This document shows positions 25,589 to 34,461 of a stretch of DNA of 64,000 nt, piece by piece. The stretch lies in assembly GCF_004803475.1 (NCBI RefSeq), contig NZ_SRKY01000003.1, forward strand, positions 599,260 through 663,259. Direction: 5' to 3'. This stretch comes from Aliishimia ponticola (GTDB lineage Bacteria; Pseudomonadota; Alphaproteobacteria; Rhodobacterales; Rhodobacteraceae). The position numbers were made by a program, and so were the translations under genes. Below the pieces are notes generated by a model. That model saw nothing but the letters and a program-made list of their open reading frames with translations, was not told the DNA's origin and ran no database searches. Positions within the stretch are counted from its first letter, which is position 1; each line of letters starts with the position of its first letter.

Positions 25589-25804
25589 TCAGGATGCCTT
25601 GCGCAGTTCGGAATGGGATTTCAACACTTCGTCCCCGTCCGATTGCTCGATCTTGTAGGCAGGCGAATCTTCCGACGCGTCGCGCGTCACTTCGCTGCCT
25701 TTGATCTTGAGCGTGATCTTCTGGGTATAGACTTTTGTGACCTCGCCCTGCGCGGTTCCGTTGCCCCAATCCCATTCGACTGTCGTTCCGGTGTCATAAG
25801 CCAT
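25589..25804 (-). CDS. DUF2945 (HVA1-type Tudor) protein
   Basis: The 71-residue protein reads TTVEWDWGNGTAQGEVTKVY, the signature of the small DUF2945/HVA1 family, and is predicted to be a single beta-barrel Tudor-like domain. It has no signal peptide. The biochemical role is unknown. It is convergent with leuC. Confidence 0.8.
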   Translation of the reverse strand: MAYDTGTTVEWDWGNGTAQGEVTKVYTQKITLKIKGSEVTRDASEDSPAYKIEQSDGDEVLKSHSELRKAS

Positions 25805-26017
25805 TGCGCGTGATCCTTTGTGCTGTTCACCCAGTCAACGCCGCTAGCCACCGAAGGGTTCCCGGCCTTCATGATCCGTGCGGGCCGCCGGGCTTTGGCG
25901 GCAATCCTTGCGCCGGACCCGTTCGGATATCCGGGAAAACCTGCGCCCCTTTCCCCGCAAAACCTAGGCCTTCGTGCCTATCTGTTAGATATGACGACCA
26001 ATCCCAAGGGGGCGATC

Positions 26018-26503
26018 ATGCGACGACGCCAGTTTCTTTCGCTGCTTGGGGCCGCTGGAATGGCCCCGGCCCTGCCTATGCCCGCCGCCCGCGCGGCCGC
26101 CGTCGGCGCGGCTGGCTATAACCGCTACATGTACGGGCTGGCGGTGTTTCACGCCCATACCCGCGCCTCGATCAGCGCTGTCGATCTGGCGGGGAAGCTG
26201 AAGGTCAGCCTTGGCACCGCCGAAGCGATGCTGGGGGAGATGACGGCCAAGGGGGTGGTTGGTCCGATCCTGAATTCCTCGGCGATGCGGGCCATCAGCC
26301 GGACCTCGGTCGGCCCTCATGTGGTCAGCGTTCCCAAACCCTCAGACCTTGGCGCGGCGCCCAAAGACCTGCTGAACCGTGTTGCTGCCCAGCTGGAGAG
26401 CGATGCGGTCGCACCCGATGCAGACGATGATGTCCCGCCAGCGATATCACCGGACGCGGCCCCTGACGCGGACACGGTGCAAGACCGAAACGCAGCACCC
26501 TGA
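26018..26503 (+). CDS. Tat-exported protein with acidic tail
   Basis: The start at 26018 follows AAGGGGGCGATC. The N-terminus MRRRQFLSLLGAAGMAPALP is a twin-arginine signal (RRRQFL) ending at about ARAAA, so the protein is exported folded. The mature part contains a short helical domain, VDLAGKLKVSLGTAEAMLGEM, that resembles a helix-turn-helix fold, then a tail rich in Asp, Pro and Ala (about 127-161). No enzyme motif is visible. It ends before a convergent terminator. Confidence 0.7.
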   Translation: MRRRQFLSLLGAAGMAPALPMPAARAAAVGAAGYNRYMYGLAVFHAHTRASISAVDLAGKLKVSLGTAEAMLGEMTAKGVVGPILNSSAMRAISRTSVGPHVVSVPKPSDLGAAPKDLLNRVAAQLESDAVAPDADDDVPPAISPDAAPDADTVQDRNAAP

Positions 26504-26528
26504 ACCTGCGCCGCGTTGCCAAAAATAG

Positions 26529-26563
26529 AAAAGGCCGACCCCCTTCCCCGGTGCCGGCCTTTT
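26529..26563. terminator. Terminator between convergent genes
   Basis: AAAAGGCCG pairs with CGGCCTTTT across a 17-nt loop, with the A and T runs giving termination in both directions. It separates the Tat-exported protein gene from the multi-span membrane protein gene. Confidence 0.75.
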
Positions 26564-26579
26564 CCCCATTTCGGCCGTG

Positions 26580-27794
26580 TCACTCAGCCGGAACGGGCGC
26601 TACCGCATCTTCGGATCGAAGATGTTTGGCGTTCAGTTTGAAGACCAGCCAGATCATCGCGACTTGCAAGGCAATCGCCACGGCGCTGATCAACAGATAA
26701 GCAACAGAGAATTTGGCAACGAGACCGACTGCGACCAGTCCCTTGTTCAGCCAAAACTGGGTCATCACCGACAGCGCCACCCCCGGACAGACCAGCGCAT
26801 AAGAGCCGACGGAGCGGGCGGCGCCTGTGACATACTCCCCCAGATATCCAAAGCGGTTCAGGACGGTCAGCCCAAGGCCCGTAATGGCAAGCTGGATCAT
26901 CAGCATGGTGGTCAGCAGGCTGAAGTTTTCACCGCCCCCGCCATGGACGCCGAACTGCGTGTGCAGCCCGTGTTGCTGGCGCAGCAGCGCGATGGAGATC
27001 ACGGTCACCAGTGGCACGATCACCAGCAAGGTCGGCGCGCTTTCGGCATTTGCGCCATGCTCCATCATCGCGCGCATCCCCAGCACAAGGTTGACCACCG
27101 CCAGCAGAACCGCCGAAACGATGAAGAAGCTCGACAGGATGAAGGACACCCCAACCGTCAGCGGGACGGTGCTCATTGCGGCGGGCGCTGTCAGACCGAC
27201 CCCGACCATCGCCATGGCGAACGCCGGCAAAACCTGCGCGAAGCTGTTGTTCTTGGAACAATCCAGCCCGCCATCCGTCATCACACGGCCATAGAAGTCA
27301 GCCATGATCCGCAAGGCGTAGTACCCGATCGCAGCAAAGGCGATCAGTGCCAATGGGAACAGGTATTCCACCACCGTCCACAGACCCGGCACGAAGACGA
27401 GGCCGACGATGAACGCGCCATTCACGCCCATGGCCAATGCCAGCGGCACCGCCATCAGCTGCGTTTCGGCGTTGGACTGGCGCAGTTGGGTATAGGCTTC
27501 GGTCGTGCGATAGGCCGAGAAGGCGCGCAGGTTCCAGATCAGCGTCCGAACCAGTAGATAGGCAAAGACGGCGATGCCAATCGCGGCCACCACAATCGCG
27601 GCCTGCAACGCCATGCCCCCGGCCATGAAAGCCGCGAGAATATCTTCGAAGATCGGCACCGGTTGATTGAGATGCGGCACCCAGAACATCAGATACATGA
27701 AGAACGTCACCATCAGCCCGCCAGCCCCAAGCGTGGCGAGGAAGTACAGCGGTGAATAGCGATCCTTGATCGCCTCGGCCGGAATCATGGACAT
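26580..27794 (-). CDS. Multi-span membrane protein (about 10 TM), possibly TsoY family
   Basis: The 404-residue protein has about ten hydrophobic helices. The start at 27794 follows GGAGGAAGG. The N-terminus MSMIPAEAIKDRYSPLYF and the central NNSFAQVLPAFAMAMVGVG are reminiscent of what is annotated as the TsoY family of (seleno)proteins in marine alphaproteobacteria; I hold this only as a low-confidence name. One cysteine precedes that motif (GLDCSKNN). A perfect 18-bp palindrome lies 32 nt upstream, so it is probably under a dedicated repressor. The substrate, if it is a transporter, is unknown. Confidence 0.75.
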   Translation of the reverse strand: MSMIPAEAIKDRYSPLYFLATLGAGGLMVTFFMYLMFWVPHLNQPVPIFEDILAAFMAGGMALQAAIVVAAIGIAVFAYLLVRTLIWNLRAFSAYRTTEAYTQLRQSNAETQLMAVPLALAMGVNGAFIVGLVFVPGLWTVVEYLFPLALIAFAAIGYYALRIMADFYGRVMTDGGLDCSKNNSFAQVLPAFAMAMVGVGLTAPAAMSTVPLTVGVSFILSSFFIVSAVLLAVVNLVLGMRAMMEHGANAESAPTLLVIVPLVTVISIALLRQQHGLHTQFGVHGGGGENFSLLTTMLMIQLAITGLGLTVLNRFGYLGEYVTGAARSVGSYALVCPGVALSVMTQFWLNKGLVAVGLVAKFSVAYLLISAVAIALQVAMIWLVFKLNAKHLRSEDAVAPVPAE

Positions 27795-27825
27795 GAGACC
27801 TTCCTCCTTTTTCCGAATTACACAT

Positions 27826-27843
27826 TCGAATATGTATATTCGA
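27826..27843. promoter_or_regulatory. Palindromic operator candidate upstream of membrane protein gene
   Basis: A perfect dyad TCGAATAT-GT-ATATTCGA lies in the 5' region of the minus-strand membrane protein gene. AT-rich ATTCGAAT-type dyads are typical of ArsR-family repressors. No regulator gene is adjacent. Confidence 0.55.
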
Positions 27844-27964
27844 CGGAGAGTCGCCTTGATCCAGATCAATTGCATCTGCTTGGTCTTGGCACCGGCGCGT
27901 TTGGGGCGTAAACCACCTGCGTTATCAAGACGGGCCACGGCCCCAGCCAGAAGAGGGATGACAA

Positions 27965-28570
27965 ATGGACAAGTTCGAGACTTTGACAGGGATCGCGGCC
28001 CCGATGCCGCTGGTCAACATCGATACCGACATGATTATCCCCAAACAGTTCCTCAAGACGATCAAGCGTTCCGGCCTTGGCGTGAACCTTTTCGACGAGA
28101 TGCGGTATGACTCCGACGGCAACGAAATCCCCGATTTCGTGCTGAACAAGGATGCGTATCGCAACGCAGAGATCATCGTGGCGGGCGACAATTTCGGCTG
28201 CGGGTCTTCGCGTGAACACGCCCCTTGGGCGCTGAAGGATTTCGGCATCCGCGCGGTGATCTCCACCTCCTTTGCTGACATCTTCTACAACAACTGCTTC
28301 AAGAACGGCATCCTGCCCATCGTTCTGCCGAAAGAGGCCGTGGATGTTCTGATGAAAGATGCCGAGAAAGGCGCGAATGCCCGCCTGACCGTCGACCTGG
28401 AAGCACAGACGGTGACCTCGTCCGACGGGGATGTGTTCAGCTTCGAACTCGACAGCTTCAAGAAGCACTGCTTGCTCGAAGGGCTGGACGATATTGGCCT
28501 GACCATGGCGAAATCCGACAGCATCGCCTCCTTCGAGGCGCAAGCGGCGCAGTCCCGCCCCTGGGTCTGA
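27965..28570 (+). CDS. leuD: 3-isopropylmalate dehydratase small subunit LeuD
   Basis: The 201-residue swivel-domain protein has the LeuD motifs [32 protein letters not shown] and [17 protein letters not shown]. It completes the isopropylmalate isomerase with LeuC. AGAGGGATGACAA precedes the ATG. It is followed by a terminator-like hairpin. Confidence 0.96.
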   Translation: MDKFETLTGIAAPMPLVNIDTDMIIPKQFLKTIKRSGLGVNLFDEMRYDSDGNEIPDFVLNKDAYRNAEIIVAGDNFGCGSSREHAPWALKDFGIRAVISTSFADIFYNNCFKNGILPIVLPKEAVDVLMKDAEKGANARLTVDLEAQTVTSSDGDVFSFELDSFKKHCLLEGLDDIGLTMAKSDSIASFEAQAAQSRPWV

Positions 28571-28598
28571 CCCGCAGCCTTTACAAAGCACGACAATG

Positions 28599-28625
28599 AA
28601 AAGCCGAGGATCTTCCCGGCTTTTT
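28599..28625 (+). terminator. Terminator after leuD
   Basis: An 8-bp stem AAAAGCCG/CGGCTTTT with a 10-nt loop ends in TTTTT, 29 nt after the leuD stop codon. The 320 bp between it and the next gene are AT-richer than the surroundings and hold no gene I can support. Confidence 0.8.
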
Positions 28626-28946
28626 CCGTTTGTGGCAGCAATGGCCGTTAACTTGTTTGATCAAGAGCTGCCAAGGCCGAATACGCCTCTATAGTGGCGG
28701 GATTGGCAGCAAACACCACATCTGGGACAGCACCTCATTCTCGCCTTAAAATTGATGCAAGATGGCACCAGTTCCGTCGACAAACCACCCAACTTCCAGT
28801 GTTTCGTTAACCAAACAGCTTGAGTGCGAACCGGAAAGTAGGCAAAAATTGGGCGAGATTGAGGCACACCGTCATAATTGGCGGGATCAAGTTGGAATAA
28901 AGCGCGGACAACGAATTCGCGCAGGCCAGTTTGAAGGGACAAAGCA

Positions 28947-29786
28947 GTGATTGCACGTGTTGCAGGGGCGTTCACGCGCGCCATGTTAGTTGGTCTGTTG
29001 ATCGCAACTCCGTATCTTATGATGCCCGGCAATGTTGCCGATGCACCGCAAATGGTGGTTCTGGCCGCGCTGCTTGCAGGGCTTCTGACCTTCATCGAGT
29101 ATAGCTCTCACTTCCCGTCCATCGTCGAGTTTCGCGATGCTCCGCCGTTCAACCGGCTGCGTTTCCTGATGCTCTTCACCACGATCTTCCTGCTGTCCGC
29201 CGTAAGCCGTGGTACGTCTGAACCGTCGGTTCTGACCGGGGCAATGACGTCGCTTGGCACGATCATCGGCAATGCCATCGATTTCCCGTTCTCGCCAGTG
29301 CGCCTTGTGGTGCTTATGCTGCCCGAAAATGCCAGCGCCGCTTTGGTGGCCTCGGTGCGGACTGCGGCGGGGATTTCCTACCTCGTGTCGCTGACGGCGA
29401 TGGTGTGCTTCGTGTTCCTGATCCGCGTTCTGGGTTGGCCGACACGCAATCGCGTGTTCAATGTCTGGGTCAACCTGCCGCTCTTCGACCCCACGACAGG
29501 CGGCGATGTGCTGGACCGGCTTCAGCGCGACGCGCGCATCAACATCGCCCTCGGCTTCCTTCTGCCCTTCCTCATTCCGGCAGTGGTCAAGGCGGCCAGC
29601 TTTCTGGTAGACCCGATCACGCTTGCAAACCCGCATACGCTGATCTGGACGATGACCGCATGGGCTTTCCTGCCTGCCAGCATGATCATGCGCGGACTGG
29701 CCCTGCACCGGGTCGCCGATCTGATCGAAGAGAAACGCCGCCGGACCTATGCCGAAGCGGAAGAGGATGGCTTGCAGCCGGCCTGA
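28947..29786 (+). CDS. Conserved membrane protein, 279 aa
   Basis: The protein has about six hydrophobic helices (near residues 10-30, 36-52, 72-86, 130-160, 200-225 and 230-250) joined by short charged loops, and a basic, acidic C-terminal tail (EEKRRRTYAEAEED). No known transporter signature is visible. In Rhodobacterales this gene type often lies downstream of leuD and overlaps an endonuclease/exonuclease/phosphatase gene, as here. The start has only a weak site (AGGGACAAAGCAG). Confidence 0.72.
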   Translation: MIARVAGAFTRAMLVGLLIATPYLMMPGNVADAPQMVVLAALLAGLLTFIEYSSHFPSIVEFRDAPPFNRLRFLMLFTTIFLLSAVSRGTSEPSVLTGAMTSLGTIIGNAIDFPFSPVRLVVLMLPENASAALVASVRTAAGISYLVSLTAMVCFVFLIRVLGWPTRNRVFNVWVNLPLFDPTTGGDVLDRLQRDARINIALGFLLPFLIPAVVKAASFLVDPITLANPHTLIWTMTAWAFLPASMIMRGLALHRVADLIEEKRRRTYAEAEEDGLQPA

Positions 29787-30790
29787 CCTGCCTTGCGCTG
29801 ACGACAAGTCCGGCGCAAGCAGACCCGCTGCGCATCGCCTTTTTTCACACCGAACTCAGCCGGGACGGCCCCGGATTGCTGCTGCGCGATATTCAGCGCG
29901 GCAAGGACGCACAGGTGACGGCGGTTGTCGATGTCATCGCGCAGGCGTCCCCGGACATTCTGGTTCTGCGCGGGATCGATTGGGATCTGGAGGCGCGCGC
30001 CCTCGACGCGCTGGCAGAGGTGCTGATCACCGCAGGACACCCCCTGCCCCACCGATTTACGGCGCAGCCCAATCGCGGGATGCCCACCGGGTTCGATCTG
30101 AACGGCAATGGCCGCGCGGGCGATCCGGACGACATGCAGGGCTATGCGGAATTCACAGGGCAAAACGGGCTCGCGATCCTGTCGCGCTGGCCAATTGGCA
30201 CTGTGACCGACGCGACGGACATGCTGTGGCGCGATCTGCCCAATGCGCTGGTGCCGTGGCCGGGCCAACCCGACGGCAGCCTTGATGTGCTGCGCCTGTC
30301 CTCTACCGCGCATTGGCTGGCCCCGATCGACGCGGGTGATTACGGCGAGGTGACGATTGGAACTTTCGCCGCCTCCACCCCCGTCTTTGATGGGGAGGAG
30401 GATCGCAACGGCCGGCGCAACCACGACGAAATCGCCTTTTGGGCGCAGCTTCTGGACGGCGCTTTGCCCTATGCCGCACCGGCCGATCTGATCATTGCCG
30501 GCCATGCCAATCTTGATCCCTTGCGCGGCGATGGGCGGCGGGAGGCGATCCGGGGGCTTCTGGATCATCCCGCGTTACAAGACCCGTTCCCGGCGGACAT
30601 TCTGACCGTCGATTGGAAACGCGATGACCTTGAACCAATGCGGCTCAGCTATATCCTGCCCACGCAAAGTTGGGACATCGTTGCCAGCGGTGTGATCTGG
30701 CCAGAGCCGGGCGATCCTTGGCTTGAGACGGTGGAAACAGCCAGCCGCCACCGCCTGATATGGGTCGATCTGGAACGCCGCAGCCCATAG
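29768..30790 (+). CDS. Endonuclease/exonuclease/phosphatase-family protein, start unclear
   Basis: From about 29768 the frame reads WLAAGLTCLALTTSPAQAD, a signal peptide lacking its first residues, then a 320-residue domain: LRIAFFHTELSRDGPGLLLRDI, DILVLRGIDWD, NRGMPTGFDLNGNGRAGDPD, GLAILSRWPI, and a C-terminal RLSYILPTQSWDIVASGVIWP with the H of SRHRLIW. This is the secreted EEP fold. No ATG, GTG or TTG lies in frame near the signal peptide; the closest ATG, at 29660, is deep in the upstream gene. Either an unusual start (CTG at 29783) is used, or a small deletion removed the start. It overlaps the upstream membrane protein gene. Confidence 0.75.
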   Translation, partial: WLAAGLTCLALTTSPAQADPLRIAFFHTELSRDGPGLLLRDIQRGKDAQVTAVVDVIAQASPDILVLRGIDWDLEARALDALAEVLITAGHPLPHRFTAQPNRGMPTGFDLNGNGRAGDPDDMQGYAEFTGQNGLAILSRWPIGTVTDATDMLWRDLPNALVPWPGQPDGSLDVLRLSSTAHWLAPIDAGDYGEVTIGTFAASTPVFDGEEDRNGRRNHDEIAFWAQLLDGALPYAAPADLIIAGHANLDPLRGDGRREAIRGLLDHPALQDPFPADILTVDWKRDDLEPMRLSYILPTQSWDIVASGVIWPEPGDPWLETVETASRHRLIWVDLERRSP

Positions 30791-30794
30791 CGTC

Positions 30795-31703
30795 CTATGC
30801 CCGCGGCAATTGGCCCGCTTCCGGTCCGGGAACCGGTCCCAGATGTTGGATGGCCGCCGCCATGGCCGTATCGACGGGCGTCATCTGAAAGTCCGGCACC
30901 ACCGCGCGGAGCAATTTTCCGTCCAACGCATGGCGCGTGTCCCACAAGTACCGCTGCGCGCGCAGGTGGCGCATCAGCGGCTTGATTGGGGACAACAGCG
31001 CCAGCGGCCACCACGCCATCTGCGTGACGCGCATGGGCCTGCCTGTCACACGTTCCAGCGCCTCGGCCATTTGCAGGGCTGTCAGCGTATAGCCGGGGAA
31101 CGGGATGTCGGCATAGCAGGGAAGCTGCGCGCGCCTTTCGACCAGATGCACCGCCGCCCGCGCCACGTCGGGCAAATAGGCCCAGGCATGTGCGATATCG
31201 GCGCGGCCCGGATAGGTCAGCTTACCGCGCAGAACCTTTGGCGCCATGACAAGGTCAAACCATTGGCCCGAGGCGCAGGTATCCAGAAAATCCCCGCAGC
31301 GCAGCACGATGACCCGGAGGCCGGAGCGTTTGTATTCATCCTCGACCTGAACCCGCATCCGGCCCAGCGGCGTCGGGGCGGCATGCTTTGTCCGTTCTGA
31401 CCATGGTGCGGGCGCAGTCGGCGCAAAGACATAGACATTGGCGGGCAGGATCACCGTCGCATCGCTGCCTTGCATCGCATCCATCAGGCGGCGGTGCATC
31501 GGCAACAAGTCCCGGTGCCACGTGGTATAATCGGGCGGGTTCCAGCCGTTCACCACCACCTGAACCCCATCCAGCGATTGCTTCAGATCATCCCGTGCCC
31601 GGTCGAATTTTCGAACGGTCCATCCGGCCTGCGCGAAGGCATTCGCAGCGTTGCGCCCAAAGCGGCCCGATGCACCGAGGATCAATACTGTACGTGACAT
31701 CAT
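30795..31703 (-). CDS. NAD(P)-binding epimerase-type oxidoreductase
   Basis: The 302-residue protein has an N-terminal Rossmann motif GASGRFG at about 10-16 and NAD(P)-binding atypical SDR features (VVVNGWNPPDYTTWH, ILPANVYVF), with YLPDVARAAVHL near residue 185. The classical YxxxK is not obvious; an EYKRSGLRVIVLRCGDF segment follows the expected area. Its substrate is unknown. AAGGAGAAAC precedes two consecutive ATG codons. It is divergent from a LysR regulator 89 bp away, which probably controls it. Confidence 0.78.
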   Translation of the reverse strand: MMSRTVLILGASGRFGRNAANAFAQAGWTVRKFDRARDDLKQSLDGVQVVVNGWNPPDYTTWHRDLLPMHRRLMDAMQGSDATVILPANVYVFAPTAPAPWSERTKHAAPTPLGRMRVQVEDEYKRSGLRVIVLRCGDFLDTCASGQWFDLVMAPKVLRGKLTYPGRADIAHAWAYLPDVARAAVHLVERRAQLPCYADIPFPGYTLTALQMAEALERVTGRPMRVTQMAWWPLALLSPIKPLMRHLRAQRYLWDTRHALDGKLLRAVVPDFQMTPVDTAMAAAIQHLGPVPGPEAGQLPRA

Positions 31704-31792
31704 GTTTCTCCTTGCTTGTGACCACGGAAAATTATCGCTCGGAAAGGACCAAAGAAATTACACGAAACCGAAGGTTTGCTATTCATAAATGA

Positions 31793-32704
31793 ATGGCACC
31801 TGCGCTTTCCTCTCTTGACTGGACCTTGATCCAGAGCTTCCTCGCCGTGGCCGAGGCCGGCTCCATGTCGGCGGCGGCGCAGCAATTGGGGCAAAGCCAG
31901 CCCACGGTGGGACGCCATGTCAAAGCGCTGGAAACCGCGCTTGGGGTGGAGTTATTCCAGCGGCATTCGCGCGGGCTGCGGCTGACGGCAATGGGCGCGC
32001 AAGTCTTGCCCGCGGCAGAGGATATGCGCCGCGCCATGACGCAGATTGCCCTGGCAGCAGAGGCCGAGGCAGGCACGCTAGAGGGCGAGGTCCGCATCGC
32101 GTGCTCTGCCTATGCGGCGCATTACGTGCTGCCGCCGATCATCGCGGATATACGCGCAGCAGAACCCGCCATTTCGATCATCCTGCACGCCAGCGATGAT
32201 ACCAAGAACCTGACCTTCCGCGAGGCCGATATCGCGGTACGCATGTATCGCCCGACGCAGCTTGACCTTGTGGCGCGCCATATCGGGGAGCTGCCGATTG
32301 GTGTGTTCGCCGCGCGCAGCTATCTGGATCGGCGCGGTCGCCCCGGCAGCTTGGCAGAACTGATGACGCATGACCTTGTCGGCTTTGACCGGACCCGGTT
32401 GATCCTTGAGGGGATGAAGGCGGCGGGTCTTTCTGTGTCGCCATCAGATTTCGCGACGCGCTGCGACAATCAAAGCGCCTATTGGGCGCTGCTGCGGGCC
32501 GGTTGCGGCATTGGGTTCGGGCAAATGAATGTGGGCCGCTCCGATCCGCTGATCGAAGAGATCAAAATCGACGGCGTCGTACTTCCGGCCCTGCCGGTCT
32601 GGCTGACAGCGATGGAAACCGTGCGCCGCCTGCCGCGGGTGGACCGGGTGTGGCAGCTTCTCGTCGATGGTCTGGGTGCCGTAGTGGACCGCCCCGGCAG
32701 CTAA
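31793..32704 (+). CDS. LysR-family transcriptional regulator
   Basis: The 303-residue regulator has an N-terminal winged helix (DWTLIQSFLAVAEAGSMSAAAQQLGQSQPTVGRHVKALE) and a periplasmic-binding-like effector domain from about residue 95. It is divergent from the epimerase-type gene, the usual arrangement for a LysR regulator and its target. No strong ribosome binding site is visible before the ATG. The effector is unknown. Confidence 0.9.
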   Translation: MAPALSSLDWTLIQSFLAVAEAGSMSAAAQQLGQSQPTVGRHVKALETALGVELFQRHSRGLRLTAMGAQVLPAAEDMRRAMTQIALAAEAEAGTLEGEVRIACSAYAAHYVLPPIIADIRAAEPAISIILHASDDTKNLTFREADIAVRMYRPTQLDLVARHIGELPIGVFAARSYLDRRGRPGSLAELMTHDLVGFDRTRLILEGMKAAGLSVSPSDFATRCDNQSAYWALLRAGCGIGFGQMNVGRSDPLIEEIKIDGVVLPALPVWLTAMETVRRLPRVDRVWQLLVDGLGAVVDRPGS

Positions 32705-32710
32705 GCGCGG

Positions 32711-32992
32711 CTACCCGCACGCCGCTTGTGGGTGATCCGCGCCCCAGACCTTTCCCACATCCCGCGCGACCTGCGCCTTTTGCATCCGGTCAAGTTCGCG
32801 CAACGCCAGTTCAGAATCGCCCGTCCGCGCAAGCGCTTTGCGATAGGCCGTGCGGACGGACCCTGCCCGCCACGGCAACATGGCCCCTGCCACCCATTGC
32901 CGCAGTTCCGGCGGAAGTTGGTCATGCTCGCGCATCGGGTTCGTCGCCCGGCGTTTGCATTTCAGACTGGTTTTTCCGCGATTTGTGGGCAT
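32711..32992 (-). CDS. DUF6525 family small basic protein
   Basis: The 93-residue protein starts at 32992 after GAAGAGGTGCGG. It has the DUF6525 pattern: a basic N-terminus with KRRATNPMREHDQLPPELRQW, then VAGAMLPWRAGSVRTAYRKAL and a short helical end. It is found in Rhodobacterales, often near leuB. Function unknown. It is convergent with the LysR gene, 7 nt away. Confidence 0.75.
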   Translation of the reverse strand: MPTNRGKTSLKCKRRATNPMREHDQLPPELRQWVAGAMLPWRAGSVRTAYRKALARTGDSELALRELDRMQKAQVARDVGKVWGADHPQAACG

Positions 32993-33161
32993 CCGCACCT
33001 CTTCATCATAGTCATCACGCTGCACCACATTTCCCAATACGCAGCGCCGTGATTCGTTATGTCATAACATAACATACCGCAAGCCCTTCCCTGCGCGCTT
33101 ATTGACCCTTCCCGGCCAAGCAGGTACGCCGCCTGCAACGATTTCTTGGAGGAAATGTAAG

Positions 33162-34265
33162 ATGTCCAACCCCTCGCTTTTGATCCTGCCCGGCGACGGT
33201 ATCGGCCCCGAAGTCATGGCCGAGGTTCGCCGTATCATCGACTGGTTCGGCGCCAAGCGCGGGCTTGAGTTCGACGTAAGCGAGGATCTCGTGGGCGGCG
33301 CGGCATATGACAAGCACGGTGCGCCGCTGCACGACGACACGATGGCCAAGGCGCAAGAGGTGGACGCGGTTCTGCTGGGCGCTGTGGGCGGGCCGAAATA
33401 CGACGATCTGGATTTCTCCGTTAAGCCTGAGCGTGGCCTGCTGCGCCTGCGCAAGGAAATGGACCTGTATTCCAACCTGCGCCCCGCGCAGTGCTTTGAC
33501 GCGCTGGCGGATTTTTCGTCGCTCAAAAAGGACGTGGTCGCCGGTCTTGATATCATGATCGTGCGCGAGTTGACCTCCGGCGTCTATTTCGGGGAGCCGC
33601 GCGGCATCTTCGAAGAGGGCAATGAGCGCGTCGGCATCAACACCCAGCGCTATACTGAAAGCGAGATTGATCGCGTTGCGCGCTCTGCCTTTGAACTGGC
33701 GATGCGCCGGGGCAAGAAGCTGTGTTCGATGGAGAAGGCCAACGTGATGGAAAGCGGCATTCTCTGGCGCGAGGTCGTGACCCGTGTCGGCGCCGATTAC
33801 CCCGAGGTCGAGTTGAGCCACATGTACGCGGATGCAGGCGCGATGCAATTGACCCGCTGGCCCAAGCAGTTCGACGTGATCGTGACCGACAACCTGTTCG
33901 GCGATCTGTTGTCCGACCTTGCCGCGATGCTGACCGGCTCGCTTGGGATGCTGCCCTCGGCCTCGCTTGGTGCGCCGATGGCCAATGGCCGGCCGAAAGC
34001 CCTGTACGAGCCGGTCCATGGCTCCGCGCCGGATATCGCTGGTCAGGGCAAGGCGAACCCGATTGCCTGTATTCTCAGCTTCGCGATGGCGCTGCGCTAT
34101 TCCTTTGACGCGGGCGATGAAGCCGCGCGTCTGGAAGACGCCGTGAATGCGGTTCTGGCCGATGGCGTGCGCACAGCAGACCTGCTGGGCGAAGAAGGCG
34201 TGACGCCGGTCTCTACCTCGCAGATGGGCGACGCGATCTTGGCGAAACTGGACGCCAGCGTCTGA
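33162..34265 (+). CDS. leuB: 3-isopropylmalate dehydrogenase LeuB
   Basis: The 367-residue enzyme has the decarboxylating dehydrogenase motifs: [12 protein letters not shown], the substrate arginines in [19 protein letters not shown], and the metal and NAD site [28 protein letters not shown] and [14 protein letters not shown]. It oxidises 3-isopropylmalate to 2-oxoisocaproate. The start follows TTGGAGGAAATGTAAG. This is the last leucine gene in the window; leuA is not present. Confidence 0.97.
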   Translation: MSNPSLLILPGDGIGPEVMAEVRRIIDWFGAKRGLEFDVSEDLVGGAAYDKHGAPLHDDTMAKAQEVDAVLLGAVGGPKYDDLDFSVKPERGLLRLRKEMDLYSNLRPAQCFDALADFSSLKKDVVAGLDIMIVRELTSGVYFGEPRGIFEEGNERVGINTQRYTESEIDRVARSAFELAMRRGKKLCSMEKANVMESGILWREVVTRVGADYPEVELSHMYADAGAMQLTRWPKQFDVIVTDNLFGDLLSDLAAMLTGSLGMLPSASLGAPMANGRPKALYEPVHGSAPDIAGQGKANPIACILSFAMALRYSFDAGDEAARLEDAVNAVLADGVRTADLLGEEGVTPVSTSQMGDAILAKLDASV

Positions 34266-34461
34266 TCGCAGCGCCGCACCTGCGGTTTCAAAACGATGGG
34301 ATCGGCAGACCCGCGCTGCCCATCCCGCCCCTGCCCCGCGAAACGGCATTGACGCGGCGGCCCTGCCGCAGACCGGCAGTTGGGTAAAAAACGACCCGGT
34401 TCCGGGTTGACCGTCATGGCGCGAAAGACAATCCTGCACATGACCTCAGGATCGCGCGCAC

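Noticed and set aside
24084..25775. 563-codon minus-strand open frame opposite leuC
   Set aside because: leuC has all motifs; the antisense frame also runs across the DUF2945 gene and the gap.
34391..34410. ACCCGG-TT-CCGGGT palindrome after leuB, considered as a terminator
   Set aside because: The loop is too small and the T run lies on the wrong side for leuB; no minus-strand gene needs it.
33099..34439. 446-codon minus-strand open frame opposite leuB
   Set aside because: Shadow of leuB.
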